Program-made: the position numbers and the translations under genes
The notes under the pieces: model-generated
Databases searched by the model: none
Seen by the model: the letters and a program-made list of their open reading frames with translations, nothing else
Told to the model about the DNA's origin: nothing
NCBI RefSeq assembly: GCF_000698555.1
Contig: NZ_JFHE01000011.1
Span: 104,192-168,191, forward strand
DNA length: 64,000 nucleotides
DNA from: Caballeronia grimmiae
GTDB lineage: Bacteria > Pseudomonadota > Gammaproteobacteria > Burkholderiales > Burkholderiaceae
Direction: 5' to 3'
Part shown: piece after piece, positions 52,438-61,638 of the stretch
Numbering within the stretch: the stretch's first letter is position 1
How the letters are laid out: every line of letters begins with the position of its first letter

Positions 52438-54747
52438 ATGCGTACAGTTCCAGAGCCCGCCTACACTGTCGCCGTGCGCGCGCTGTGCGAATTCACCGCG
52501 AAGCAAGGCGATCTCGACCTTCGCTTCACGCCCACGCCGACCGCACAGGAAGGCGTCGCCGGTCACCTGACCGTGACTGGGCGCCGGCCCGACGGGTATC
52601 AGAAGGAAATCACGCTGTCGGAAGACTACGGCCCGCTGCGCGTGCGCGGCCGGGCTGACGGCTACGATCCTGCATCGAACCGGCTCGAAGAGATCAAGAC
52701 GCATCGCGGGAAGCTGGAGTCGATGCCGCAGAACCATCGGCATCTGCATTGGGCGCAGGCGCGCGTCTACGGGCATCTGATGTGCCGCAAGCTCGCGCTG
52801 GAATCCATCGACATCGCGCTCGTTTATTTCGACATCGTCGCGCAGACGGAAACCGTGCTCGTCGAGACGCAATCGGCGCTCGCGCTCAAGGAACATTTCG
52901 ACGCGCAATGCGAGCGGTTCATTGCGTGGGCGGAGCAGGAGGTGCAGCACCGGACGGCGCGCGATGCCTCGCTCACGGCGCTCGCTTTCCCGCACGCCAC
53001 GTTTCGCCCCGGACAGCGCGCGCTTGCCGAAGGCGTGTATCGCGCGGCCATGTCTGGGCGATGCCTCGTCGCGGAAGCGCCGACGGGCATCGGCAAGACG
53101 GTCGGCACGCTTTTTCCGCTGTTGAAGGCGTGGCCCGCGCAGCAGCTCGACAAAATATTGTTCCTGACCGCGAAGAGCGCAGGCCGCCAGCTCGCGCTCG
53201 ATGCGCTGACGACACTCGGCGCGTCGACGCAACGGCCGCTGCGGGTCATCGAACTGGTGGCGCGCGACAAGGCGTGCGAGTATCCGGACCGCTCGTGTCA
53301 CGGCGATTCGTGCCCGCTCGCACGCGGCTTCTACGATCGCCTGCCGGCGGCGCGCACCGCTGCGCTGGAACGTGCGCAGTTGCATCGCGCGTCGATTGCG
53401 GAAGTGGCGCGGGAGCACGCCGTCTGTCCGTACTATCTGAGCCAGGAATTGTCGCGCTGGGGCGACGTGATCGTCGGCGACTACAACTATTACTTCGATA
53501 CCAGCGCGATGCTGTTTGCGCTGGCGGAGGCGAATCGCTGGCGCGTGGCCGTGCTCGTCGACGAGGCGCATAACCTCGTCGATCGCGCACGCGGCATGTA
53601 TTCGGCGACGCTCGATCAAGCCACGTTCAACGCCATGCGCCGCACCGCGCCGGCGGCGTTCAAGCGCACGCTGGCTCGCGTGGCGCGTGCTTTCAGCGAC
53701 ACCAGCCGCGAGCAGAGCGCGGCGGGCATCGAATACGCGGCGCACGACGAGCCGCCCGCCAAACTTCTGAACGCGCTGGGCCAGGCGGTATCGGCGATGA
53801 CTGAAACGCTTGCCGAGCAGCCGGACGTTTTCACGCCCGATGTCTTGCGCTTTTATTTCGACGCCGTGCAGTTCACGCGCATCGCGGAGCGGTTCGGCTC
53901 GCATTCGCTGTTCGACATCGCGCCTTCTGGCAAACGCAACGCCGTGTTCTGCCTGCGCAACGTGATTCCCGCGCCGCATCTCGCGCCACGCTTTGCGCGC
54001 GCCCACAGCGTCGCGCTATTTTCCGCGACGCTCACGCCCGCGCACTTTTACGCCGACATGCTCGGCCTGCCCGCGACGACCGTGCGCATCGACGTCGATT
54101 CGCCTTTCACCGCGGACCAGCTCGACGTGCGGGCGATCGCGAACGTATCGACGCGTTTTCGGGATCGCGAGCGCTCCGTGGACCGCATCGCCGATCTGAT
54201 CGCCGGGCAGTATGCGCGTGCGCCGGGCAACTATCTGAGCTTCTTCAGCAGCTTCGACTATCTGACGCAAGTCGCGTCGGCGGTGGCGGAGCGGCATCCG
54301 TCGATACCCTGCTGGCAGCAGTCCCGCGCAATGAGCGAGGCCGCGCAACAGGCGTTTCTCGCGCGCTTCGAGCCGGACGGGCGCGGCATTGGCTTCGCGG
54401 TGCTGGGCGGTGCGTTCGGCGAGGCGATCGATCTGCCGGGCACGCGGCTTATCGGCGCGTTCGTCGCGACGCTCGGGCTGCCGCAACTGAACCCCGTGAA
54501 CGAGCACATGAAAGCGCGCATGCACGATGCCTTCGGCGAAGGCTACGCGTACACGTATCTGTTTCCGGGCTTGCAGAAGGTGGTGCAGGCGGCCGGGCGC
54601 GTCATTCGCGGGCCGCAAGATCGCGGCGTCCTGTTCCTGATCGACGATCGCTTCGCCCGCGCCGAGGTGCGGCGGCTCTTGCCAGCCTGGTGGAACGTGA
54701 ACATCGTTCGCGAGCGCGAGGCGGCGGGCACTCTCCTTGCTGAATAA
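52438..54747 (+). CDS. Nuclease-helicase of the XPD/DinG type with N-terminal PD-(D/E)xK domain
   Basis: 769-residue Fe-S superfamily 2 DNA helicase. The N-terminal part has RGRADGYD...LEEIKTHRG, giving Asp74, Glu85 and Lys87 of a PD-(D/E)xK nuclease, followed by QARVYGHLM. The helicase has Walker A EAPTGIGKT, the four Fe-S cysteines Cys280, Cys287, Cys292 and Cys330, VDEAHN as the DEAH box and the late motifs AAGRVIRGPQDRG. It should unwind 5'-to-3' and may cut DNA. No partner gene; the role is likely DNA repair. Confidence 0.88.
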   Translation: MRTVPEPAYTVAVRALCEFTAKQGDLDLRFTPTPTAQEGVAGHLTVTGRRPDGYQKEITLSEDYGPLRVRGRADGYDPASNRLEEIKTHRGKLESMPQNHRHLHWAQARVYGHLMCRKLALESIDIALVYFDIVAQTETVLVETQSALALKEHFDAQCERFIAWAEQEVQHRTARDASLTALAFPHATFRPGQRALAEGVYRAAMSGRCLVAEAPTGIGKTVGTLFPLLKAWPAQQLDKILFLTAKSAGRQLALDALTTLGASTQRPLRVIELVARDKACEYPDRSCHGDSCPLARGFYDRLPAARTAALERAQLHRASIAEVAREHAVCPYYLSQELSRWGDVIVGDYNYYFDTSAMLFALAEANRWRVAVLVDEAHNLVDRARGMYSATLDQATFNAMRRTAPAAFKRTLARVARAFSDTSREQSAAGIEYAAHDEPPAKLLNALGQAVSAMTETLAEQPDVFTPDVLRFYFDAVQFTRIAERFGSHSLFDIAPSGKRNAVFCLRNVIPAPHLAPRFARAHSVALFSATLTPAHFYADMLGLPATTVRIDVDSPFTADQLDVRAIANVSTRFRDRERSVDRIADLIAGQYARAPGNYLSFFSSFDYLTQVASAVAERHPSIPCWQQSRAMSEAAQQAFLARFEPDGRGIGFAVLGGAFGEAIDLPGTRLIGAFVATLGLPQLNPVNEHMKARMHDAFGEGYAYTYLFPGLQKVVQAAGRVIRGPQDRGVLFLIDDRFARAEVRRLLPAWWNVNIVREREAAGTLLAE

Positions 54748-54802
54748 CGGCACCCCAAAAGCCTGCCGCGCGAGAAGCCCAGGCCACACATAAGGAGAAG
54801 CC

Positions 54803-55318
54803 ATGTCCACCACCGATCAACCGCTGCGGCAACCGGAAGCGGGCGACGCGCTCGAAATCCTCACCGCCGATCATCGCGCCGTCGAACAGCTTTTCGACGC
54901 GTTCGACCGTGCGCCGAAAGACGATCTCGAACGCAAGTCGACGCTCGTGCAGCGCGCGTGCGAACTGCTGACGATTCATGCGATCGTCGAAGAGGAACTG
55001 CTCTACCCCGCCGCCCGCGAGGCGTTCGGCAAGGACGACGAGAAGATCGACGTCGAAGAAGCGTACGTCGAGCACTTTCTCGTGAAGACGCTGATCGAGA
55101 AGTTCACGCAGCTGCGCGCCGGCGACGAAGGCTTCGATGCGACTTTCCGCGTGCTGAAGGAAAACGTCACGCATCACGTCGAAGAAGAGGAAACCGAGCT
55201 GTTCAAGGAAATTCGCAAGGCCGGGGTCGATCTGGTCAAGCTGGGCGCGAAGATCGAAGCGCGCAAGACCGAGTTGCAGAACCGCATCACCGAAGTCGCG
55301 ACCGCGACGACGCACTGA
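54803..55318 (+). CDS. Hemerythrin domain protein
   Basis: 171-residue hemerythrin HHE-type protein. The iron ligands lie in LTADHRAVEQLFDAF, LTIHAIVEEELLYPAA, EHFLVKTLIEKF and NVTHHVEEEETELF. Such domains bind a diiron site and sense or store oxygen or NO, or protect against oxidants. AAGGAGAAGCC is a strong ribosome-binding site. It is 55 nt downstream of the helicase gene on the same strand. Confidence 0.92.
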   Translation: MSTTDQPLRQPEAGDALEILTADHRAVEQLFDAFDRAPKDDLERKSTLVQRACELLTIHAIVEEELLYPAAREAFGKDDEKIDVEEAYVEHFLVKTLIEKFTQLRAGDEGFDATFRVLKENVTHHVEEEETELFKEIRKAGVDLVKLGAKIEARKTELQNRITEVATATTH

Positions 55319-55400
55319 ATCACACCGCAAGATCCGGTGCGTGTGAGCCGCGCTTTTGCCGCACAGTGACGGCGAGACTCACACATCGGCCGGAGCATTC

Positions 55401-56147
55401 ATGAAAGCGACTGGAAACGCGCTCGCATACGATGCGGGCGCGGATATCGTCGAACGCGTCGATGCGCTCGACTGGACGGATATCGAAACGCAACTCGGCT
55501 TGCAAGGCTCGGCCATTGCGCCAGGCTTGTTGTCCAGCGATGAATGCGTGGCGCTCGCGTCCTCGTATGACGACGACGCCTTGTTCCGCAGCCGCATCGT
55601 GATGGAGCGGCATAGCTTCGGGCGCGGTGAATACAAGTACTTCTCTTATCCGCTACCCGCGCTGATCGACGACGTGCGCGGCGCGGCGTACGCGCATCTC
55701 GCGCCGATTGCGAATCGCTGGAACGAAGCGATGCACGTCGACGTACGCTTTCCGCAGGACCATGCGGCCTTCATCGAACGATGCCACCGCGCGGGACAAA
55801 CACGCCCGACGCCGCTTCTTCTTCGCTACGTCCCCGGCGATTTCAACTGCCTGCATCAGGACTTATACGGCGAGCACGTTTTTCCGATTCAGATGGCGAT
55901 TCTGCTTTCCGCGCCCGGACGCGAGTTCACGGGCGGCGAATTCGTGATGACGGAGCAGCGCCCGCGCATGCAGTCACGCGTGGAAGTGGTGCCCCTGGCG
56001 CAAGGCGACGCGGTGTTCTTCGCGGTGCATCAGCGGCCCGTGAACGGCACGCGCGGGGTGTATCGCGTGAACATGCGGCATGGCGTCAGCCGCCTGCGCG
56101 CTGGCCGGCGGCACATGCTCGGCGTGATCTTCCACGACGCGCGCTGA
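55401..56147 (+). CDS. 2OG-Fe(II) oxygenase
   Basis: 248-residue iron/2-oxoglutarate oxygenase of the prolyl-hydroxylase type (COG3826-like). The iron site is His152-Gln-Asp154 in FNCLHQDLYGEHVFPIQMAI (core HQD), with a distal His in FFAVHQRP and Arg in NMRHGVSRLR for 2-oxoglutarate. FTGGEFVMTEQRPRMQS is typical of the group. CGGAG precedes the ATG at 55401. The substrate is unknown, possibly a protein or nucleic acid. It is convergent with ribA. Confidence 0.88.
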   Translation: MKATGNALAYDAGADIVERVDALDWTDIETQLGLQGSAIAPGLLSSDECVALASSYDDDALFRSRIVMERHSFGRGEYKYFSYPLPALIDDVRGAAYAHLAPIANRWNEAMHVDVRFPQDHAAFIERCHRAGQTRPTPLLLRYVPGDFNCLHQDLYGEHVFPIQMAILLSAPGREFTGGEFVMTEQRPRMQSRVEVVPLAQGDAVFFAVHQRPVNGTRGVYRVNMRHGVSRLRAGRRHMLGVIFHDAR

Positions 56148-56150
56148 CGC

Positions 56151-56819
56151 TTACTCGTTCTCTTCGAAGTAATGCCCGAAGCGCGTCTGCTTCGTCTTGA
56201 TGTAGCGTTCGTTTTCCTCGCGCATCGGGATGGCGAGCGCCACTCGTTCACTGACCGGAATGTCATGGCGCAGCAGCGTATCGAACTTCGACGGGTTATT
56301 GCTCATCAGCCGCACGGATCGGACGTTCATCGCGCGCAGGATGGCGGCGGCTGAGTCGTATTCGCGGGCGTCGTCGGGCAGGCCGAGGTGCAGGTTCGCA
56401 TCGACGGTATCGAGGCCCTGTTCCTGCAGCGCATAAGCGCGAATCTTGTTTGCGAGGCCGATGCCGCGCCCTTCATGCCCGCGCAGATAGAGCAGAATGC
56501 CGCGATTCTCGGCGGCGATATAGCGCAGCGCCAGGTCGAGTTGCTCGCCGCAATCGCAGCGATATGAGCCGAACACATCGCCGGTCACGCATTCAGAATG
56601 CAGCCGCGTGAGCACGGAGTCGCCGTTGCTCACATCGCCCATCACGAACGCGATGTGCTCGACATCCGTTTCCTTCACGCGATAGACATACGAGCCGAAG
56701 GTGCCATAACGCGTCGGAATGGTGGCGGTAGCGACCAGTTCGACGTCCGCGCATTCGGCGCATTCGCCGAAGCGGTGATCAGTGTCCTGCACGGCAAGCG
56801 TTGGAGAAACGGTTTTCAT
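56151..56819 (-). CDS. ribA: GTP cyclohydrolase II
   Basis: 222-residue GTP cyclohydrolase II, the first committed enzyme of riboflavin synthesis (GTP to the pyrimidine diamine). The zinc cysteines are in [20 protein letters not shown], and [21 protein letters not shown] is the substrate-binding signature. It is a stand-alone RibA, not fused to RibB. There is no FMN leader in the 126 bp upstream that I can see. Confidence 0.95.
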   Translation of the reverse strand: MKTVSPTLAVQDTDHRFGECAECADVELVATATIPTRYGTFGSYVYRVKETDVEHIAFVMGDVSNGDSVLTRLHSECVTGDVFGSYRCDCGEQLDLALRYIAAENRGILLYLRGHEGRGIGLANKIRAYALQEQGLDTVDANLHLGLPDDAREYDSAAAILRAMNVRSVRLMSNNPSKFDTLLRHDIPVSERVALAIPMREENERYIKTKQTRFGHYFEENE

Positions 56820-56945
56820 AGTAAATCAGCGAGTCCATGACGCCGGGTGCGACCCGGCACGTCATGGTAAAGCCCATCGGGAAAGTTTGCAGATTGTCGC
56901 ACGGCGCGCGTCCGCTTTACCCGTTGCCCCGCTGATGGCCTCGAT

Positions 56946-57641
56946 TCACGCCGGGTTCTCGAAAGTGCCGGGACTGTTGTCCGTTGCGCGCCATTCGGGC
57001 TTGCGCACCGGATCGGCCTTTTGCAACGCGGCGCGCAGGGCGGCGGCGTCGAGATCGGCGGTATAGACGGGCGTGGCCGGCTGCTGACGCCAGGAGTCGT
57101 CGAGCTCGCCGGCATCGACCGCATCGAAGCCGATTTCGTCGATCAGCTTCATCACGACGCTCTTCGCGCGATGATCGTCGCCCGCGACCGGCAGCGCGAT
57201 GCGTCCCGCCGTGCCCGCCGGCTTGCCGTTCTCGCGCAGATGCGCCGCGTAGATATTGTTGAACGCCTTCACGACAGGACGCCCGATCTGCTGCTCGACC
57301 CAGCGGCTTTCCGGCATGCCCTTCTCGATCGGCTCGATACGTCCGTCGCGCTGCTGCGGATAGTAGTTGCCGGTGTCGATCACCACGACGTTCGCCGGCA
57401 CGCCCGCGAACAGGTCCTTTGGCAAGCCGGGCACTTTCGCTTCCGGAATGGTCACGACGACGACTTCCGCGCCCTTCACCGCATCGCGCGCCTCGACGGC
57501 GACCGCGCCGGTCGTCCGCTCGACGTCGCGCAGCGAGTCCGGCCCGCGTGAGTTCGCGATGCTGACGTCGTGCCCGGACTGCGTGAAGCGCTCAGCGAGA
57601 ACCTGTCCGATGTTGCCTGCTCCAATGATGCCGATCTTCAT
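56946..57641 (-). CDS. NADPH-dependent F420 reductase-like protein
   Basis: 231-residue Rossmann protein of the coenzyme F420-dependent NADP oxidoreductase family. The nucleotide motif GIIGAGNIGQVLAERF is at the N terminus, ANSRGPDSL is the phosphate-binding loop, and KAFNNIYAAHL and LPVAGDDHRAK follow. In non-F420 organisms, relatives act as metalloreductases or short-chain redox enzymes; the substrate is unknown. It is divergent from ahpC. Confidence 0.87.
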   Translation of the reverse strand: MKIGIIGAGNIGQVLAERFTQSGHDVSIANSRGPDSLRDVERTTGAVAVEARDAVKGAEVVVVTIPEAKVPGLPKDLFAGVPANVVVIDTGNYYPQQRDGRIEPIEKGMPESRWVEQQIGRPVVKAFNNIYAAHLRENGKPAGTAGRIALPVAGDDHRAKSVVMKLIDEIGFDAVDAGELDDSWRQQPATPVYTADLDAAALRAALQKADPVRKPEWRATDNSPGTFENPA

Positions 57642-57746
57642 AAACCCTCCGTGAATTAAGCGCCTACCTGGCTACGCAAGCGCAGTGCCGCCTCAGGGAA
57701 AACGCGGCGAATCGACGCCATAGCCTGGATCAATTACAATGATAAA

Positions 57747-57770
57747 ATCAATCCATTTTCAAGGATTGAT
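57747..57770. promoter_or_regulatory. Inverted repeat in the ahpC promoter, possible OxyR site
   Basis: ATCAATCC (57747-57754) and GGATTGAT (57763-57770) form an 8-bp inverted repeat with an 8-nt spacer, followed by AG so that an ATAG half-site is created. It lies about 60 bp upstream of ahpC, where an OxyR operator would be expected. The sequence only partly fits the ATAG/CTAT consensus. Confidence 0.5.
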
Positions 57771-57826
57771 AGTTTTAGTTCATACTTCATTCACTTCTTC
57801 AACACCACTCCAAGAGGAATCTGGTA

Positions 57827-58390
57827 ATGCCGATCATCAACAGTCAAGTTAAGCCGTTCAAAGCAACCGCCTACCACAACGGCGACTTCGTCACCGTCAC
57901 CGACGAAAGCCTGAAGGGCAAGTGGTCCGTGTTCGTGTTTTACCCGGCTGACTTCACGTTCGTTTGCCCGACCGAACTGGGCGATCTGGCGGATCGTTAC
58001 GAAGAATTCAAGAAGCTCGGCGTCGAAATCTACGGTGTGTCGACGGATACGCACTTCACGCACAAGGCATGGCACGACACGTCGGAAACCATCGCCAAGA
58101 TCAAGTATCCGATGATTGGCGACCCGACGCTCGCGATCTCGCGCAACTTCGACGTGCTGATCGAAGAAGAAGGCCTGGCCCTGCGCGGCACGTTCGTGAT
58201 CAACCCGGAAGGCGAGATCAAGCTGTGCGAAGTGCACGACAACGGCATCGGCCGTGACGCTGGCGAACTGCTGCGCAAGGTGCAGGCTGCGCAATACGTC
58301 GCATCGCATCCGGGCGAAGTCTGCCCCGCCAAGTGGACGCCGGGCGCCGAAACGCTGACGCCGTCGCTCGACCTCATCGGCAAGATCTAA
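57827..58390 (+). CDS. ahpC: Alkyl hydroperoxide reductase subunit C
   Basis: 187-residue typical 2-Cys peroxiredoxin (AhpC/Prx1). The peroxidatic Cys47 is in FVCPTEL and the resolving Cys166 is in GEVCPAKW. The C-terminal helix ends in SLDLIGKI. It reduces H2O2 and organic hydroperoxides, with AhpF as its reductant. AAGAGGAATC precedes the ATG. The 145-bp gap to ahpF contains a strong hairpin. Confidence 0.97.
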   Translation: MPIINSQVKPFKATAYHNGDFVTVTDESLKGKWSVFVFYPADFTFVCPTELGDLADRYEEFKKLGVEIYGVSTDTHFTHKAWHDTSETIAKIKYPMIGDPTLAISRNFDVLIEEEGLALRGTFVINPEGEIKLCEVHDNGIGRDAGELLRKVQAAQYVASHPGEVCPAKWTPGAETLTPSLDLIGKI

Positions 58391-58417
58391 GTCTCGGTTT
58401 TCACAACGAGCGCATCA

Positions 58418-58448
58418 CGAATCCGCCGCACCACTCGCGGCGGATTCG
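58418..58448 (+). promoter_or_regulatory. 12-bp perfect hairpin between ahpC and ahpF
   Basis: CGAATCCGCCGC (58418-58429) pairs perfectly with GCGGCGGATTCG (58437-58448) around a 7-nt loop. It lies 28 nt after the ahpC stop and has no T-tract, so it is likely an mRNA-processing or 3'-stability element that lowers ahpF relative to ahpC. Confidence 0.7.
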
Positions 58449-58535
58449 CCTCCTACGCCTTCGGTACGGCGCCTTGCGCCGCGCCGGAGCGCGTCGCAAG
58501 AACGCCAAGAACAACGTCACGGAACGGACAACGCC

Positions 58536-60110
58536 ATGCTGGACGCCAACCTCAAGAATCAGTTGAAAGCCTATCTGGAAAAGGTCAGCCGGCCGATCGA
58601 GCTCGTCGCCTTCCTCGACGACAGCGACAAGTCGCACGAGCTCAAGAGCCTGCTCGACGAAATCGCTTCGCTGTCCCCGCGGATCAGCGTCGTCGAGAAA
58701 GGGGATGCCGCTGCGCGCCGTCCGTCGTTCACGATCGGCGAGCCGGGCAAGGCCGCGAGCATCCAGTTCGCGGGCATCCCGATGGGTCACGAATTCACGT
58801 CGCTCGTGCTGGCGCTGCTGCAAACCGGCGGCCACCCGATCAAGCTCGACGACGCAACCATCGAGCAGATTCGCAATCTCGATGGCGACTATCAGTTCGA
58901 AACGTATTTCTCGCTGTCGTGCCAGAACTGCCCGGAAGTCGTGCAGGCGCTGAACGTGATGGCGATCATCAATCCGCGCATCAAGCACGTCGCGATCGAC
59001 GGCGCGCTGTTCCAGAACGAAGTCGAGGAACGCCAGGTCATGGCCGTGCCGACGATGTTCCTGAACGGCGAGAGCTTCGGCCAGGGCCGCAGCGGCGTGA
59101 AGGAAATCCTCGCGAAGCTCGATAGCGGTTCGGCGGCCCGCGCGGCGAAGGAACTGGAAAAGAAGCCGGTGTTCGACGTGCTGATCGTCGGCGGCGGCCC
59201 CGCTGGCGCGGCTGCGGCGATCTACTCGGCACGCAAGGGCATCGCGACGGGCGTCGTCGCGGAACGCTTCGGCGGGCAGGTGCTCGACACGATGGCGATC
59301 GAAAACTTCATCTCCGTGCAGGAAACCGAAGGACCGAAGTTCGCGACCGCGCTCGAGCAGCACGTGAAGAGCTACGACGTCGACGTGATGGACGTACAGC
59401 GCGCCGAAAAGCTGGTGCCAGGCCGCATCAACGAAGTGCATCTGGCGAGCGGCGCGGTGCTGAAGGCGAAGGCCATCATCCTCGCGACGGGTGCGCGCTG
59501 GCGTGAAATCAACGTGCCGGGCGAGCGCGAATATCGCGGCCGCGGCGTGGCGTACTGCCCGCACTGCGACGGCCCGCTGTTCAAGGGCAAGCGCGTCGCG
59601 GTGATCGGCGGCGGCAATTCGGGCGTCGAAGCGGCGATCGATCTGGCGGGCGTGGTGTCGGCGGTGACGCTGATCGAATTCGGCGCGGAACTGCGTGCCG
59701 ACGCGGTCCTGCAGAAGAAGCTGCGCAGCCTGGCGAACGTGACCATCGTCACCAGCGCGCAGACGACCGAAATCACCGGCGACGGCAAGAAGGTCAACGG
59801 TCTGACCTACACCGACCGCGTGAACGGCGAAAGCCATCGCGTGGACCTGGAAGGCGTGTTCGTGCAGATCGGCCTCGTGCCGAACACCGAATGGCTCAAG
59901 GGTACGGTGGAGTTGTCGAAGCACGGCGAGATCATCGTCGATGCGAAGGGCGCGACGTCCGTGCCGGGCGTGTTCGCCGCGGGCGACGTGACGACCGTGC
60001 CGTTCAAGCAGATCGTGATCGCGGTGGGCGAAGGCGCGAAGGCATCGCTGGGCGCGTTCGATCACCTGATCCGCGCATCGGTCGAAGAGGAAGAAGCCGT
60101 GGCTGCGTAA
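58536..60110 (+). CDS. ahpF: Alkyl hydroperoxide reductase subunit F
   Basis: 524-residue flavoprotein disulfide reductase. The N-terminal thioredoxin-like double domain has Cys129-Cys132 (CQNC); the C-terminal half is thioredoxin-reductase-like with [11 protein letters not shown] (FAD), Cys341-Cys344 (CPHC) and [10 protein letters not shown] (NADH). It passes electrons from NADH to AhpC. It is the second gene of the peroxide-defence pair and ends in a terminator 27 nt downstream. Confidence 0.97.
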   Translation: MLDANLKNQLKAYLEKVSRPIELVAFLDDSDKSHELKSLLDEIASLSPRISVVEKGDAAARRPSFTIGEPGKAASIQFAGIPMGHEFTSLVLALLQTGGHPIKLDDATIEQIRNLDGDYQFETYFSLSCQNCPEVVQALNVMAIINPRIKHVAIDGALFQNEVEERQVMAVPTMFLNGESFGQGRSGVKEILAKLDSGSAARAAKELEKKPVFDVLIVGGGPAGAAAAIYSARKGIATGVVAERFGGQVLDTMAIENFISVQETEGPKFATALEQHVKSYDVDVMDVQRAEKLVPGRINEVHLASGAVLKAKAIILATGARWREINVPGEREYRGRGVAYCPHCDGPLFKGKRVAVIGGGNSGVEAAIDLAGVVSAVTLIEFGAELRADAVLQKKLRSLANVTIVTSAQTTEITGDGKKVNGLTYTDRVNGESHRVDLEGVFVQIGLVPNTEWLKGTVELSKHGEIIVDAKGATSVPGVFAAGDVTTVPFKQIVIAVGEGAKASLGAFDHLIRASVEEEEAVAA

Positions 60111-60136
60111 GCGGCATCGGAAGCGCAGTCATAAAA

Positions 60137-60174
60137 AAGGCGAACGGAGCGATCCGTTCGCCTTTTTCTTTTTC
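60137..60174. terminator. Terminator between ahpF and the histidine kinase gene
   Basis: AAGGCGAACGGA-GCGA-TCCGTTCGCCTT, a 12-bp stem with a 4-nt loop, followed by TTTCTTTTTC on the plus strand and preceded by a run of six A on the other. It can stop transcription from both convergent genes. Confidence 0.93.
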
Positions 60175-60188
60175 TTTGCCGGTGCAAG

Positions 60189-61418
60189 TCACGGCGTGCT
60201 GGAAGACTTCGGCTCCAGCACGAGTGGAAACGTCACTTCGAACACGCTGCCGTACCCTTTCGACGACTGGAAGCGCAGTTCGCCATCGAGCGCGCGTGAC
60301 AGTTCCTTGACGATCGCGAGGCCGAGACCCGCGCCGGGGATATCGTCGGCGGCGGCGCGCTCGAACTCCTCGAACACGCGCTCCTGATCCGCCTCGCCGA
60401 TCCCCACGCCCGTATCGGCGACGCGCAGACGCCAGCGATCGCCCGGCGCGACGCTGATCGACAGTGCGATTTCGCCCGACGTCGTGTACTTGATCGCATT
60501 GGACAGCAAGTTCAGCGCGACCTGCTTGACCTTCAGCCGGTTCGACACCACCGCGCTCAAGCCCGCGTCCAGATGCCCGACAAGCGTGAGCCCTTTTGCC
60601 TCGGCCGCCACGCGCGACGACTGCATCAGCTCGTCATAGAGGGCGATGAGATCGACCGATTCGACCGTCAGGATGGAATCGTCGTTGAGCACCTTCGAGT
60701 ATTCGACCATTTCGTCGACGAGCGTCGCCATGTCGCCGATCTGGCGGTTCGCAAGCGCGAGCGCCGTATCGCGCCGGGTCGGCGAGCGCGCGGCCAGTTG
60801 CAGCGCCGTCGAGAAAACATTCAGGAAATTGCGGAGGTCGTGCGCGACGCGCCGTGTGATCTGCATGCGTGTTTCGTATAGCTCGCTGATCAGCTTTTGG
60901 CGCAGCGTCAGTTCGTGATTCGCGTGCTCGAGCATGCCGGTGTATTCGTCGATCTTGCGATCGCGCTCGCTCACGGCTTCGCGGATCGACGTCAGCGTGA
61001 CGAAGCTCAACACTTCGTCGGTCGTGAGGCGCGCGTGCTCTTCGTCGATGCGGGACAAGTCGTCGTGAGTCGACGCATATTCGCCGATGGCCGACAGCAA
61101 CACCTGCCGGAAAGCGTCGAGCTCGCGCACCAGCTCGTCGATGCGATAGCCCTGCTGCAAGCGCCATTGTCCATGCAACCGCGCGTCGGCTTCGAGCGAG
61201 CGTGCGCTATCGACGGCGCCGGGCGACTCGAGCACCGAGCAGATTTCATCGAAGATGCTCGGCAAATGATCCGCGAGCTGACGGTACGTGAGCTGGTCCG
61301 CGTGTTCGACTTCGGAATCGCCGAACACGAGAGTCATCCATCGCTCGGTGAGTTCGGTTTGCCGGTGGCGCAGCGCGGCCACGAGACCGCTCATGCCGCC
61401 GGCTGGGGTGTCGCTCAT
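60189..61418 (-). CDS. RsbRD-type soluble sensor histidine kinase
   Basis: 409-residue kinase without membrane segments. The N-terminal RsbRD/RsbR-like domain (RWMTLVFGDSEVEHADQLTY, LPSIFDEICSVLE) is followed by a coiled coil, the dimerisation and H-box with His193 in RRVAHDLRNFLNVF, and an ATPase domain with NLLSNAIKYTT, VADTGVGIGEAD and PGAGLGLAIVKELS. The ATG at 61418 has CGGAG upstream; the frame is open to 61577 but poor. The N-terminal domain may sense a small molecule or protein. No response regulator gene lies next to it. Confidence 0.87.
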   Translation of the reverse strand: MSDTPAGGMSGLVAALRHRQTELTERWMTLVFGDSEVEHADQLTYRQLADHLPSIFDEICSVLESPGAVDSARSLEADARLHGQWRLQQGYRIDELVRELDAFRQVLLSAIGEYASTHDDLSRIDEEHARLTTDEVLSFVTLTSIREAVSERDRKIDEYTGMLEHANHELTLRQKLISELYETRMQITRRVAHDLRNFLNVFSTALQLAARSPTRRDTALALANRQIGDMATLVDEMVEYSKVLNDDSILTVESVDLIALYDELMQSSRVAAEAKGLTLVGHLDAGLSAVVSNRLKVKQVALNLLSNAIKYTTSGEIALSISVAPGDRWRLRVADTGVGIGEADQERVFEEFERAAADDIPGAGLGLAIVKELSRALDGELRFQSSKGYGSVFEVTFPLVLEPKSSSTP

Positions 61419-61638
61419 GTGCGATGCTCCGATTGCTGTGCGCCGGAGAGGGCGCGCATGACGCTGATCTGTTATGCGGCAACAAAGGTCGATTCGACCG
61501 CATGCCGCTTCAAACACCACGGCAGTATAGGCCGACACATCCCGCGCGGCGTATGTCCGACCGTGCTGTTCGGGCATTGTTTTTCTTGATCGCGGCGGTA
61601 GCGGTATTCTTTACGCGGACACGATGGCAGGAGCAGCC

